From Ferrimonas sp048263965 (GTDB lineage: Bacteria > Pseudomonadota > Gammaproteobacteria > Enterobacterales > Shewanellaceae): a DNA stretch of 64,000 nt. The notes under the pieces are model-generated. The model had not been told where the DNA came from and did no database searches. It was given only the letters and a program-made list of their open reading frames with translations. Positions 34,448 through 42,628 of the stretch are shown piece by piece (the first letter of the stretch is position 1; each line of letters begins with the position of its first letter). The position numbers and the translations under genes were made by a program. The DNA is taken from assembly GCF_048263965.1 (NCBI RefSeq), contig NZ_JBLXDO010000021.1:1-64000 (forward strand), given 5' to 3'.

Positions 34448-35929
34448 TCAGGTTCGCAGGTTGGCCAGCTTACCCTTCAGGTCATCGGCGGTGTGAGTCA
34501 GAGAGTTACAGCCCTGACGGGATTCGTTGGCGGCCACTTCCACCTCGTGAGACTGGTTGCGCACCTGGGTCAGGCTGGCGGCAATCTCGTTGGCTACCGC
34601 GGTCTGCTGCTCAGCAGCGGTGGCGATCTGAGCACTCATGCTGTTTACCCGCTCCGAGTGCTGGGTGATCCTGTCCAGATCGTCGCCCGCCTGGCTCACC
34701 AGCTCACGGCCCTCTTCGGCCCGCTCAACGGTGTTGGTCATCACCTGTTCCAAGGCCTGAGTGCCGGTCTGCAGCTCCTCAATCATGGTCTGGATCTCTA
34801 CGGTGGCTTCCTGAGTGCGGCCGGCCAGGTTGCGTACCTCGTCCGCCACCACGGCGAAGCCACGGCCCTGCTCACCGGCTCGGGCCGCTTCGATGGCGGC
34901 GTTCAGTGCCAGCAGGTTGGTCTGTTCGCTGATGGCGTTGATGGTGGTGATCACCTCGTCAATCTTGGCGGCATTGGTGTGCACCTGGTTCACCGCAGCA
35001 GAGGCGTTGTGAACGTCGGACACCAGGGATTCGATGGCGGTGATGGTCTGTTGCAGGTTCTGGTGACCGTGCTGGGACTGCTCGTTGGCCTGACGGGTCT
35101 CATCGGCGGTGCTCTCGGCGTGGCTGGCCACCTCCTTCACCGTGGCACTCATCTCCTCCATGGCGGAAGCCAGAGTGTCCAGGTGCTCCCGCTGACCTAC
35201 CGCCATCTGGCTGGAGGTCTCCATCTGGCTCAGTACCTGATGAGAAGACTGGTTGATGGAGTCGGAGATCACCCGCAGGCTCAGGACTACGTTGCGGCGG
35301 GTGTCGATTAGGGCGTCAATAGAGTTGGCCAGCGGACGGAAATCATCCCGGCCGGGGACGAAGTTCAGACGTACGGTCAGATCGTTGGCACAGGCCTTGG
35401 CCATCACCTCGCGCATGTAGTCCATGGAACCCATGACGAAGCGGCGCACCACCACTGCCCAGAAGGTGCAGAACAGGGCCACAAAGATAATCAGGTAAAT
35501 TGGCGTCTGGAAGATGCGTATCAACTCGTCGTTGACCACATAGTGCTCGCTGACCACCAGCAGCTGGTCGCCCAGCTGAGTGGCGGTACGTACCTCATTC
35601 CCCAGCACCAGAGACTCGCCTTGGCGAGCCGCCTGGGCCAACTGGCGATCACTGGACAGGGCAATCAGGGAAACGCCATCGATATTTTTTACCAGCTCCT
35701 GGCGCTGCTCGGAGGGCAGGGGAGTCAGGACCTGTTTTAGCTGACTGACCTGGGTTTGTTGTTCCACCTGGTGGGCGTGAACCAGCTCATCTTGTACCTT
35801 GGTGAACACGGCACCGGCCACGATGATGAACCCCAGCAGAGGAAAGACGGCCAGAAGAGCGAACTTCTCCCTAAGAGACAGTGAGATAAGCAGGCGCTCC
35901 AGCCAGCCGGGTTTGTAGGTGTCAGACAT
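34448..35929 (-). CDS. Methyl-accepting chemotaxis protein
   Basis: 493 residues. Two membrane helices (about 22-42 and 143-165) flank a short periplasmic domain of about 100 residues with no recognisable PAS or Cache motif. A HAMP-like segment and a cytoplasmic signalling domain follow, with the conserved hairpin tip 'INAISEQTNLLALNAAIEAA' and 'GFAVVADEVRNLA'. It should signal to CheA/CheW; the stimulus is unknown. No CheB/CheR pentapeptide is seen at the C-terminus. Confidence 0.93.
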   Translation of the reverse strand: MSDTYKPGWLERLLISLSLREKFALLAVFPLLGFIIVAGAVFTKVQDELVHAHQVEQQTQVSQLKQVLTPLPSEQRQELVKNIDGVSLIALSSDRQLAQAARQGESLVLGNEVRTATQLGDQLLVVSEHYVVNDELIRIFQTPIYLIIFVALFCTFWAVVVRRFVMGSMDYMREVMAKACANDLTVRLNFVPGRDDFRPLANSIDALIDTRRNVVLSLRVISDSINQSSHQVLSQMETSSQMAVGQREHLDTLASAMEEMSATVKEVASHAESTADETRQANEQSQHGHQNLQQTITAIESLVSDVHNASAAVNQVHTNAAKIDEVITTINAISEQTNLLALNAAIEAARAGEQGRGFAVVADEVRNLAGRTQEATVEIQTMIEELQTGTQALEQVMTNTVERAEEGRELVSQAGDDLDRITQHSERVNSMSAQIATAAEQQTAVANEIAASLTQVRNQSHEVEVAANESRQGCNSLTHTADDLKGKLANLRT

Positions 35930-36014
35930 ATGTTCTCTTTTTTGGAATAACTACGACCATTTAGACAAGATATCGAACCATGAGGCATAGCCTTTAGTGG
36001 ATTTGACACCAAAG

Positions 36015-36028
36015 GTGACAGGTGTCAC
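36015..36028. promoter_or_regulatory. Palindrome in the divergent chemoreceptor/quinone reductase promoter
   Basis: GTGACA-GG-TGTCAC is a near-perfect palindrome, preceded by another TTGACACC half-site at 36003. It lies between the divergent genes at 35929 and 36074, so it may be an operator. The regulator is unknown. Confidence 0.3.
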
Positions 36029-36073
36029 AAACGGGGCTCGTTTCCTCAATTGAGTGGCGAAAAAGGAATCATC

Positions 36074-37024
36074 ATGCAGGCATTGTTAGTGAACGCAGAG
36101 GGAAAACTGGTTCTGGGTCGGGTGGGCGAGATGGCCGCACCCGCAGACTGGGTCGAGCTCAAGGTGAAGGCCGCCGGCGTCAACCGGGCTGACCTGTTGC
36201 AGATGGCGGGGCATTACCCACCGCCGCCCGGGGCCAGCGAGCTGCTCGGTTTGGAAGTCGCCGGTGTGGTCGTCCGTGACCAGGGTCCCTGGAAGCAGGG
36301 TCAGAGGGTGATGGCCCTGCTCGATGGTGGCGGCTATGCCGAGCGGGTGTGGGTGCCACGAGGCCAGTTGATGCCCCTGCCGGACAACTTGAGTTTCATT
36401 GAGGGTGCGGCCATACCCGAAGCGTTTCTGACCGCCTATCAGGCGTTGGTGATGATTGGTGACCTGGGCCCGGGAGAGCGTCTGCTGATCCACGCCGGTG
36501 CCTCCGGGGTGGGCAGTGCCGCCATTCAGCTGGGCAACGCCCTGGGCGCCGAAGTGACGGTGACCTGCGGCAGCGAGTCGAAAGTGGCGTTCTGCCACTC
36601 CCTCGGGGCGGAGCGTGCCATCAACTACCGCCAGGGCGACTGGTGGGAAGGGTTGCCGGAGCAGGATCTGATTCTGGATATGGTGGGCGGGCATTATCTG
36701 GAGCCCAATTTGCGCTGCCTGGCCCTCGACGGTCGCATCATTACCCTGGCGATGCAGGGAGGGCGCCATGGCACGCTGGATTACGCCCGCTTACTGGCGA
36801 AAAGGGCGACCTTGACCGGCTCGACTTTGAGAAATCGCAGCAGCCACTACAAAGCTCGATTGGTTCAAGGCTTTTTACGGCGCTTTTCTGAGAGTTTTCT
36901 GTCCGGAGAACTGAAACCCGTGGTGGACAGCAGTTACCCCTGGCAACAGGTGGCGCAGGCGCACCAGCGTATGGCTGCCAATGAAAACCAAGGAAAATTG
37001 ATATTATCCCTTGAATCCAGCTGA
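36074..37024 (+). CDS. Quinone oxidoreductase (PIG3-like, zinc-free MDR family)
   Basis: 316 residues from the ATG at 36074 (AAGGAA upstream); the frame extends eight codons earlier. A GroES-like N-terminal half ('VKAAGVNRADLLQMAGHYPP') and a Rossmann half with 'LLIHAGASGVGSAAIQLGNALGAEV' for NAD(P)H identify the medium-chain reductase family. The residues correspond to the NADPH:quinone reductase / PIG3 group. It is a single gene, divergent from the chemoreceptor. Confidence 0.88.
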   Translation: MQALLVNAEGKLVLGRVGEMAAPADWVELKVKAAGVNRADLLQMAGHYPPPPGASELLGLEVAGVVVRDQGPWKQGQRVMALLDGGGYAERVWVPRGQLMPLPDNLSFIEGAAIPEAFLTAYQALVMIGDLGPGERLLIHAGASGVGSAAIQLGNALGAEVTVTCGSESKVAFCHSLGAERAINYRQGDWWEGLPEQDLILDMVGGHYLEPNLRCLALDGRIITLAMQGGRHGTLDYARLLAKRATLTGSTLRNRSSHYKARLVQGFLRRFSESFLSGELKPVVDSSYPWQQVAQAHQRMAANENQGKLILSLESS

Positions 37025-37132
37025 ACCGGGCCAAATTGCGGTTTTGCTTGGGTCCACAATGGAGTACAATTTGTCGTTTTCACGGAAACTCTTCCCCCAT
37101 AATTTGCGGTTGGTACAGAGAAAATAACGATC

Positions 37133-38116
37133 ATGCAGCAATTAGCAGAAATTGTCGCTAAAGGTCTGGCTGCGGTAGAAGCCGCCGCCGATCTGAAGGC
37201 GCTTGACGATATCCGGGTTCAGTACCTGGGTAAGAAGGGTGAAATCACCGCCCTGATGAAATCCCTGGGTTCTCTCTCTCCTGAGGAGAAGCCCAAAGCG
37301 GGCCAGGCCATCAACGAAGGCAAACAGCAGGTTCAGCGTGCTCTGAACGAGCGCATTCAGGCCCTGCAGACCGAGGCCCTGAACGCCAAGCTGGCCGCCG
37401 AGGCCATCGACGTGACCGCCCCTGGCCGCAAGCTGGCCGCCGGTGGCCTGCACCCGGTGACCCGCACCATCGAGCGTATCGAACAGTTTTTTGCTGAGAT
37501 CGGTTTCTCCGTGAGCACCGGTCCCGAGGTGGAAGACAACTTCCACAACTTTGATGCCCTGAACATTCCGGCGCATCACCCGGCTCGTGCCGACCACGAT
37601 ACCTTCTTCTTCAACCCTGAGCTGATGCTGCGTACCCACACCAGTGGTGTGCAGATCCGCACCATGGAGAAGCAGCAGCCGCCCATCCGCATCATCTGCC
37701 CTGGGCGTGTGTATCGTAACGACTACGACATGACCCACACTCCCATGTTCCACCAGGTAGAAGGCCTGGTTGTGGCTGAGAAGGTGAGCTTCACCGAGCT
37801 CAAGGGTGTGCTGCACCAGTTCCTGCGTAACTTCTTCGAGGAAGATCTGCAGGTGCGCTTCCGTCCCTCCTACTTCCCCTTCACCGAGCCCTCTGCCGAG
37901 GTGGACGTGATGGGTAAAAACGGCAAGTGGCTCGAGGTACTGGGCTGCGGCATGGTTCACCCCAACGTACTCAAAGCGGTCAACATTGACCCTGAGAAGT
38001 ACTCCGGGTTTGCCTTCGGTATGGGCGTTGAGCGCCTGACCATGCTGCGCTACGGCGTTAACGACCTGCGTGCGTTCTTCGAGAACGACCTGCGTTTCCT
38101 GAAACAGTTCCAGTAA
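37133..38116 (+). CDS. pheS: Phenylalanine-tRNA ligase alpha subunit
   Basis: 327 residues, the E. coli length. An N-terminal coiled coil is followed by the class II core: 'GFSVSTGPEVEDNFHNFDAL', 'LRTHTSGVQIRTM' (motif 2 region), 'FRPSYFPFTEPSAEVDV' and 'FGMGVERLTMLRYG' (motif 3). It forms the alpha2beta2 enzyme with pheT, which starts ten bases downstream. The 108-base gap upstream has no Phe-rich leader peptide or terminator, so the E. coli-type pheM attenuator is not evident. Confidence 0.97.
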   Translation: MQQLAEIVAKGLAAVEAAADLKALDDIRVQYLGKKGEITALMKSLGSLSPEEKPKAGQAINEGKQQVQRALNERIQALQTEALNAKLAAEAIDVTAPGRKLAAGGLHPVTRTIERIEQFFAEIGFSVSTGPEVEDNFHNFDALNIPAHHPARADHDTFFFNPELMLRTHTSGVQIRTMEKQQPPIRIICPGRVYRNDYDMTHTPMFHQVEGLVVAEKVSFTELKGVLHQFLRNFFEEDLQVRFRPSYFPFTEPSAEVDVMGKNGKWLEVLGCGMVHPNVLKAVNIDPEKYSGFAFGMGVERLTMLRYGVNDLRAFFENDLRFLKQFQ

Positions 38117-38126
38117 GAGGCCGTCA

Positions 38127-40514
38127 ATGAAATTCAGCGAATCCTGGCTGCGTGAGTGGGTAAGCCCTGCCATCTCCACTGACGAATTGTCCGAACAGAT
38201 CTCCATGGCCGGCCTGGAAGTGGACGGTGTCGATCCTGTTGCCGGTGAGTTCTCCGGCGTGGTAGTGGGTGAAGTGGTCGAGTGTGGCCAGCACCCCGAC
38301 GCCGACAAGCTGCGCGTGACCAAGGTGAATGTAGGCGGCGAAGAGCTGCTGGACATCGTCTGTGGCGCGCCGAACTGCCGTCTGGGCCTGAAAGTGGCCG
38401 TGGCCACCGTAGGTGCGGTACTGCCCGGCAACTTCAAGATCAAGAAAGCCAAACTGCGCGGCCAGCCTTCTCACGGCATGCTCTGCTCCTTCTCCGAGCT
38501 GGGTATCGACGTAGAGAGCGATGGCATCATGGAGCTGCCCGTCGATGCCCCTATCGGCACCGATTTCCGTGAGTTCCTGGGTCTGGATGACTCCATCATC
38601 GAGGTGGATCTGACCGCCAACCGTGCCGACTGTCTCGGCCTGGCCGGTCTGGCCCGTGAAGTGGGCGTACTCAACAGCCTGCCGGTGACCCAGCCTGCCA
38701 TCGACGCCGTTGCCCCGGTGATCGACGATGTGGTTGGCATCAAGGTGGACGCCCCAGAGCAGTGTCCCCGCTACCTGGGCCGTGTGGTTAAGAACGTTAA
38801 CGTTAAGGCTGCCTCTCCCCTGTGGATGCAGGAGAAGCTGCGCCGCTCCGGTATCCGTTCCATCGACGCCATCGTCGACATCACCGCCTTTGTGATGTTG
38901 GAGCTGGGTCAGCCTATGCACGCCTTCGATTTGGCTTGCATCAATGGCGACATCCAGGTGCGCATGGCCAAAGAGGGTGATGAGCTGACTCTGCTGGACG
39001 GCAGCGAGTGCAAGCCCAACACCGACACCCTGCTGATTGCCGACGACAAGGGGCCTCTGGCTCTGGCCGGTATCTTCGGTGGCGAGCACAGCGGCGTCAA
39101 CGGTGACACCACCGACGTGCTGCTGGAGTGTGCCTTCTTTGCTCCGCTGGCGATCCTGGGTCGCGCCCGTGCCTACGGCCTGCACACCGACGCCTCCCAC
39201 CGCTTCGAGCGTGGTGTGGATCCTCAGCTGCAAGCCCGCGCCATGGAGCGCGCCACTGCGCTGCTTATTGAGATCTGCGGCGGTGAAGCCGGTCCGGTTG
39301 TCGAAGCCGCCTCCGAGGCGCACCTGCCCAAGGCCGCCACCATCACCCTGCGTCGCGAGAAACTGGACAGCCTGCTGGGTCACCACATTGCCGATGAGCA
39401 GGTAGAAGAGATCCTCACCCGTCTGGGTTGCGACGTTGCCACCATCGACGGCGGTTGGCAGGCCAAGGCGCCCAGCTGGCGTTTCGATATGGCCATCGAG
39501 CAGGACCTGATCGAAGAGGTGGCTCGCATCTACGGTTACAACAACATCCCCAATCTGGCACCTGTGGCCACGCTGGAGATGGTGGAACACCGCGAAGCGG
39601 ATCTGCACGGCAAGCGCCTGCGTTCGCTGTTTGTGGACCGTGGCTTCCAGGAAGCGATCACCTACAGTTTCGTGGATCCTAAGCTGCAGGCCCTGCTGCA
39701 TCCCGGCGTCGAGCCTCTGGTGCTGCCCAACCCCATCTCCTCGGAGATGTCCGCCATGCGTCTGTCTCTGTGGACCGGCCTGCTGGGCTCCGTGGCCTAC
39801 AACCAGGCCCGTCAGCAGTCCCGCGTGCGCCTGTTCGAAACAGGTTTGCGGTTCATTCCTGACGAGAGCGCCGAAAACGGCATTCGCCAGGAGCCGATGA
39901 TCGCCGGTGTGATCGCCGGTCCAGTGGCCGATGAGCACTGGCAGATGGAGAGCCGCGCCGTTGACTTCTTCGACCTGAAAGGGGACGTGGAAGCGATGCT
40001 GGCCCTGACCAACGATGCCGATGCCTTCAGCTTCCGTCCTGCCAGCCACCCAGCCCTGCACCCCGGCCAGAGCGCCGAGATCCTCAAGGATGGCAAGGTT
40101 GTTGGCCTGATGGGCGCCGTTCACCCTCAGCACGAGAAGAAGCTGGGCCTGAACGGTCGCACCCTGGTGTTCGAGCTCGAGATGGCCGCAGTTGCTGACC
40201 GTCAGGTACCCGACGCCCAGCCTGTTTCCAAGTACACTGCCAGCCGTCGTGACATTGCTGTTGTAGTGAAGGAGGAGGTTGGAGCAGGTGATGTTATCGG
40301 ATTGATCAAGAAAATTGGCTTAAAACAGCTGGTTGGCGTAAACTTATTCGATGTATACCAAGGAAAGGGAATTGAACCTGGCCACAAGAGCCTGGCGATT
40401 GCCCTGACCTTGCAGGATGTCGAGCGTACGTTAGAAGATCAAGACATCGCCGACGCTGTCGATACCATCGTTGCCACTCTTGCTCAAGAGTTCAACGCAC
40501 AGTTGAGGGACTGA
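38127..40514 (+). CDS. pheT: Phenylalanine-tRNA ligase beta subunit
   Basis: 795 residues, full length. Domains in order: the EMAP/tRNA-binding OB fold (about 39-150, 'VVGEVVECGQHPDADKLRV'), the B3/B4 editing region (about 210-380), the B5 domain (about 400-475), the pseudo-catalytic core, and a C-terminal FDX-ACB anticodon-binding domain (about 700-795, 'SKYTASRRDIAVVVKEEV'). Pairs with PheS; ihfA follows four bases later, the conserved gammaproteobacterial order. Confidence 0.97.
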   Translation: MKFSESWLREWVSPAISTDELSEQISMAGLEVDGVDPVAGEFSGVVVGEVVECGQHPDADKLRVTKVNVGGEELLDIVCGAPNCRLGLKVAVATVGAVLPGNFKIKKAKLRGQPSHGMLCSFSELGIDVESDGIMELPVDAPIGTDFREFLGLDDSIIEVDLTANRADCLGLAGLAREVGVLNSLPVTQPAIDAVAPVIDDVVGIKVDAPEQCPRYLGRVVKNVNVKAASPLWMQEKLRRSGIRSIDAIVDITAFVMLELGQPMHAFDLACINGDIQVRMAKEGDELTLLDGSECKPNTDTLLIADDKGPLALAGIFGGEHSGVNGDTTDVLLECAFFAPLAILGRARAYGLHTDASHRFERGVDPQLQARAMERATALLIEICGGEAGPVVEAASEAHLPKAATITLRREKLDSLLGHHIADEQVEEILTRLGCDVATIDGGWQAKAPSWRFDMAIEQDLIEEVARIYGYNNIPNLAPVATLEMVEHREADLHGKRLRSLFVDRGFQEAITYSFVDPKLQALLHPGVEPLVLPNPISSEMSAMRLSLWTGLLGSVAYNQARQQSRVRLFETGLRFIPDESAENGIRQEPMIAGVIAGPVADEHWQMESRAVDFFDLKGDVEAMLALTNDADAFSFRPASHPALHPGQSAEILKDGKVVGLMGAVHPQHEKKLGLNGRTLVFELEMAAVADRQVPDAQPVSKYTASRRDIAVVVKEEVGAGDVIGLIKKIGLKQLVGVNLFDVYQGKGIEPGHKSLAIALTLQDVERTLEDQDIADAVDTIVATLAQEFNAQLRD

Positions 40515-40518
40515 TATC

Positions 40519-40824
40519 ATGGCCTTAACCAAAGCCGATATGGCAGAGCACCTGACCGAAACTCTCGGCATTCACAAGAAAGATGCCAAGGATCTGGTAG
40601 AGGCGTATTTCGAAGAGATTCGTCTGGCCCTGGAGTTGGGCGAACAAGTGAAGCTGTCGGGTTTTGGTAATTTTGAACTTCGGGATAAGAATCAGCGTCC
40701 TGGACGCAACCCCAAGACCGGTGAAGATATTCCAATCTCCGCCCGTCGTGTGGTGACATTCCGTCCCGGTCAAAAGTTAAAAGCCAGAGTAGAGGATCTG
40801 GAACTGGACAGGGAAGAAGCCTGA
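40519..40824 (+). CDS. ihfA: Integration host factor alpha subunit
   Basis: 101 residues of the HU/IHF family with 'MALTKADMAEHLTE', the DNA-intercalating arm region 'FELRDKNQRPGRNPKTGED' and 'RRVVTFRPGQKLKARVE'. It heterodimerises with IhfB to bend DNA. Last gene of the pheS-pheT-ihfA operon, ending at a terminator. Confidence 0.97.
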   Translation: MALTKADMAEHLTETLGIHKKDAKDLVEAYFEEIRLALELGEQVKLSGFGNFELRDKNQRPGRNPKTGEDIPISARRVVTFRPGQKLKARVEDLELDREEA

Positions 40825-40843
40825 TTCGGCTTTGAGTCTTTCG

Positions 40844-40874
40844 AAAACCCAGCCCCTAGCGGCTGGGTTTTTTT
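40844..40874 (+). terminator. Rho-independent terminator of pheST-ihfA
   Basis: AAACCCAGCC pairs with GGCTGGGTTT around CCTAGC, followed by a T run. Confidence 0.92.
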
Positions 40875-41076
40875 GTGTAAGCTGTTTAATACCCACGTTA
40901 CACAATGTGCGACCGCCAATGCCGGCTTGAACGGCCCATACTGGTTGTGAGACTGACTGTTGGCTGCGCCGCTCGCCTGGATTGGAACAATGTCTCCGCC
41001 GCACCAGGCCGGCCGCCGGCTGCATGACGTTGGTTTAGGAGTATGCCGGGGTAATGTGACCCCATGGAGAGGATAA

Positions 41077-41805
41077 ATGGATTATCTGCTGACCAGTGCG
41101 GTGTTGTGGCCGCTGCTGCTCTATCAGGGGGTCAGGGTACGCCGCACCGCGGTGCGCTTGCCCCAGGCATCGGGCCGTCGCCATGGCCAGGTGGGGCAGG
41201 GCCCCGATTTGCGGGTGCTGGTGTTGGGCGATTCTGCCGCCGCCGGTGTCGGGGTGGATCATCAACACCAGGCGCTGTCCGGTCGACTGGCCGAGGCCCT
41301 TCAGCCCAATTTCAATTTGCACTGGCGACTGGTGGCCCGAAGTGGGCTGACTACGGCCAAGATGCTGAGATACCTGAGCAAACGCAAAGCAGAGACCTTT
41401 GACGTGGTGGTAATCTCTTTGGGGGTCAACGACGTGACCCGTGGCGTGGGGGCCAGGAAGTGGCTTGGGCAACAGCAACAGCTGGTGACCCTGCTGCGGG
41501 ACAAGTTTGGCTGTCGACACATAGTGGCGGCTGCCATTCCGCCCATAGGCCAGTTTCCGGTGTTGCCTCAACCCTTGCGCTGGACTCTGGGGCGCCACGC
41601 GTCTGTGCTGGATGGCCGAGTGCGTCAGTGGATGGCACAACAGCCCGATTGTGATCGGGTGGAGTTTGGCCCTCTGGATGATCCGGCGCTGATGGCCTCA
41701 GACGGGTTTCATCCTGGTCCCGAGATCTACCGACTGTGGGCCCAGGAGGTGGCGGGGTGCATAGAGCGTCGCTGGGCAGAATCGACATCAGGGAACATCA
41801 CATGA
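41077..41805 (+). CDS. SGNH/GDSL-type hydrolase, membrane anchored
   Basis: 242 residues. A short N-terminal hydrophobic segment ('YLLTSAVLWPLLLYQGV') is followed by an SGNH hydrolase domain: block I 'VLVLGDSAAAGVGV' (Ser), block III 'VISLGVNDVTRG' (Asn), and C-terminal 'MASDGFHPGPEIY' (Asp, His). An esterase or lipase; substrate unknown. The start follows GAGAGGATAA. Its stop overlaps the VOC gene (ATGA), and a lipoprotein gene follows with another ATGA overlap: a tight three-gene operon. Confidence 0.85.
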   Translation: MDYLLTSAVLWPLLLYQGVRVRRTAVRLPQASGRRHGQVGQGPDLRVLVLGDSAAAGVGVDHQHQALSGRLAEALQPNFNLHWRLVARSGLTTAKMLRYLSKRKAETFDVVVISLGVNDVTRGVGARKWLGQQQQLVTLLRDKFGCRHIVAAAIPPIGQFPVLPQPLRWTLGRHASVLDGRVRQWMAQQPDCDRVEFGPLDDPALMASDGFHPGPEIYRLWAQEVAGCIERRWAESTSGNIT

Positions 41806-42161
41806 GCGAAACCATCAATTACATCGAGTTTGGCAGTAATCATCTGGCTGCCAGCCGGAGTTTTTTTGAGTCGGCCTTTGGCTGGCGCTTTACCGACTAT
41901 GGCGCAGACTACACCGCCTTTGACGGTGCCGGCTTGCAGGGCGGACTGTATCGCGGTGAGCGGGGCAGCCGGGTCGATCAGGGGGGCGCCCTGGTGGTGC
42001 TCTATAGCGACAACCTGGAAGCCAGCCTGGAGAAGGTCTCCGCCCTTGGAGCGCAGATCTGCCGTCCGGTCTTTGCTTTCCCCGGAGGACGCCGCTTTCA
42101 CTTCGTGGAGCCTGGCGGCAATGAACTGGCGATCTGGAGCGATAAGGAGCCGTTGGTATGA
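41802..42161 (+). CDS. VOC/glyoxalase-bleomycin resistance family protein
   Basis: 119 residues. Two betaalphabeta VOC units: 'INYIEFGSNHLAASRSFFESA' and 'FPGGRRFHFVEPGGNELAIW', typical of small glyoxalase-like proteins. Substrate unknown. The start at 41802 gives a four-base overlap (ATGA) with the upstream hydrolase gene. Confidence 0.88.
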   Translation: MSETINYIEFGSNHLAASRSFFESAFGWRFTDYGADYTAFDGAGLQGGLYRGERGSRVDQGGALVVLYSDNLEASLEKVSALGAQICRPVFAFPGGRRFHFVEPGGNELAIWSDKEPLV

Positions 42162-42628
42162 GGCTGGCGTTCTGCGTAACGGCTGTGTGGTTGCTGGTGG
42201 GCTGCCAGACGGCACCTGACACTAAAGAGCCACAAGTATGCACCCAGAAGGCCCCTGAGAGCCATCTGCTCGAGGGGCAAGCCATGGCTTTTGATCATCC
42301 TCGGTTAACCCTGATGTTGGCGACCAAGGGTGATCTGGATGGGGACGGCATAGACGAGGTCGTGGATGTGGTGGTGCATCAGCCCGGCGGCAGCGGCAGT
42401 TTCTACTATCTGTCGGTTAACCAGGGGCTGAGTTGTGGCTTTAAACCATTGCCTGCGGTCTTCCTTGGGGATCGCATTGCCCTGGATGCCTTGGAGGTGA
42501 GCGGCCAGCGGTTGTCGGTGACCTTCCGTGACCGGGATGCGAGCGAGCCCATGGCGGCGCCGCCCACCCGGCTCAATCGGATGCGCTTTGCCCTGGAGGA
42601 GGGTGAGCTGAAACAGCTGGCTCGCTGA
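42158..42628 (+). CDS. Putative lipoprotein with EF-hand-like loop
   Basis: 156 residues. The lipobox 'LLVGC' places the lipidated Cys near residue 16. The mature protein contains 'KGDLDGDGIDEVVDVVVH', an Asp-rich calcium-loop pattern as in FG-GAP/VCBS repeats. Overlaps the VOC gene stop by ATGA. Its stop is immediately followed by the end of the convergent FIST-GGDEF gene. Confidence 0.75.
   Translation: MRLAFCVTAVWLLVGCQTAPDTKEPQVCTQKAPESHLLEGQAMAFDHPRLTLMLATKGDLDGDGIDEVVDVVVHQPGGSGSFYYLSVNQGLSCGFKPLPAVFLGDRIALDALEVSGQRLSVTFRDRDASEPMAAPPTRLNRMRFALEEGELKQLAR

Noticed and set aside
37060..37130. Short frame before pheS as a possible Phe leader peptide
   Set aside because: It has only two Phe codons and no terminator or alternative stems follow, unlike the E. 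coli pheM attenuator.
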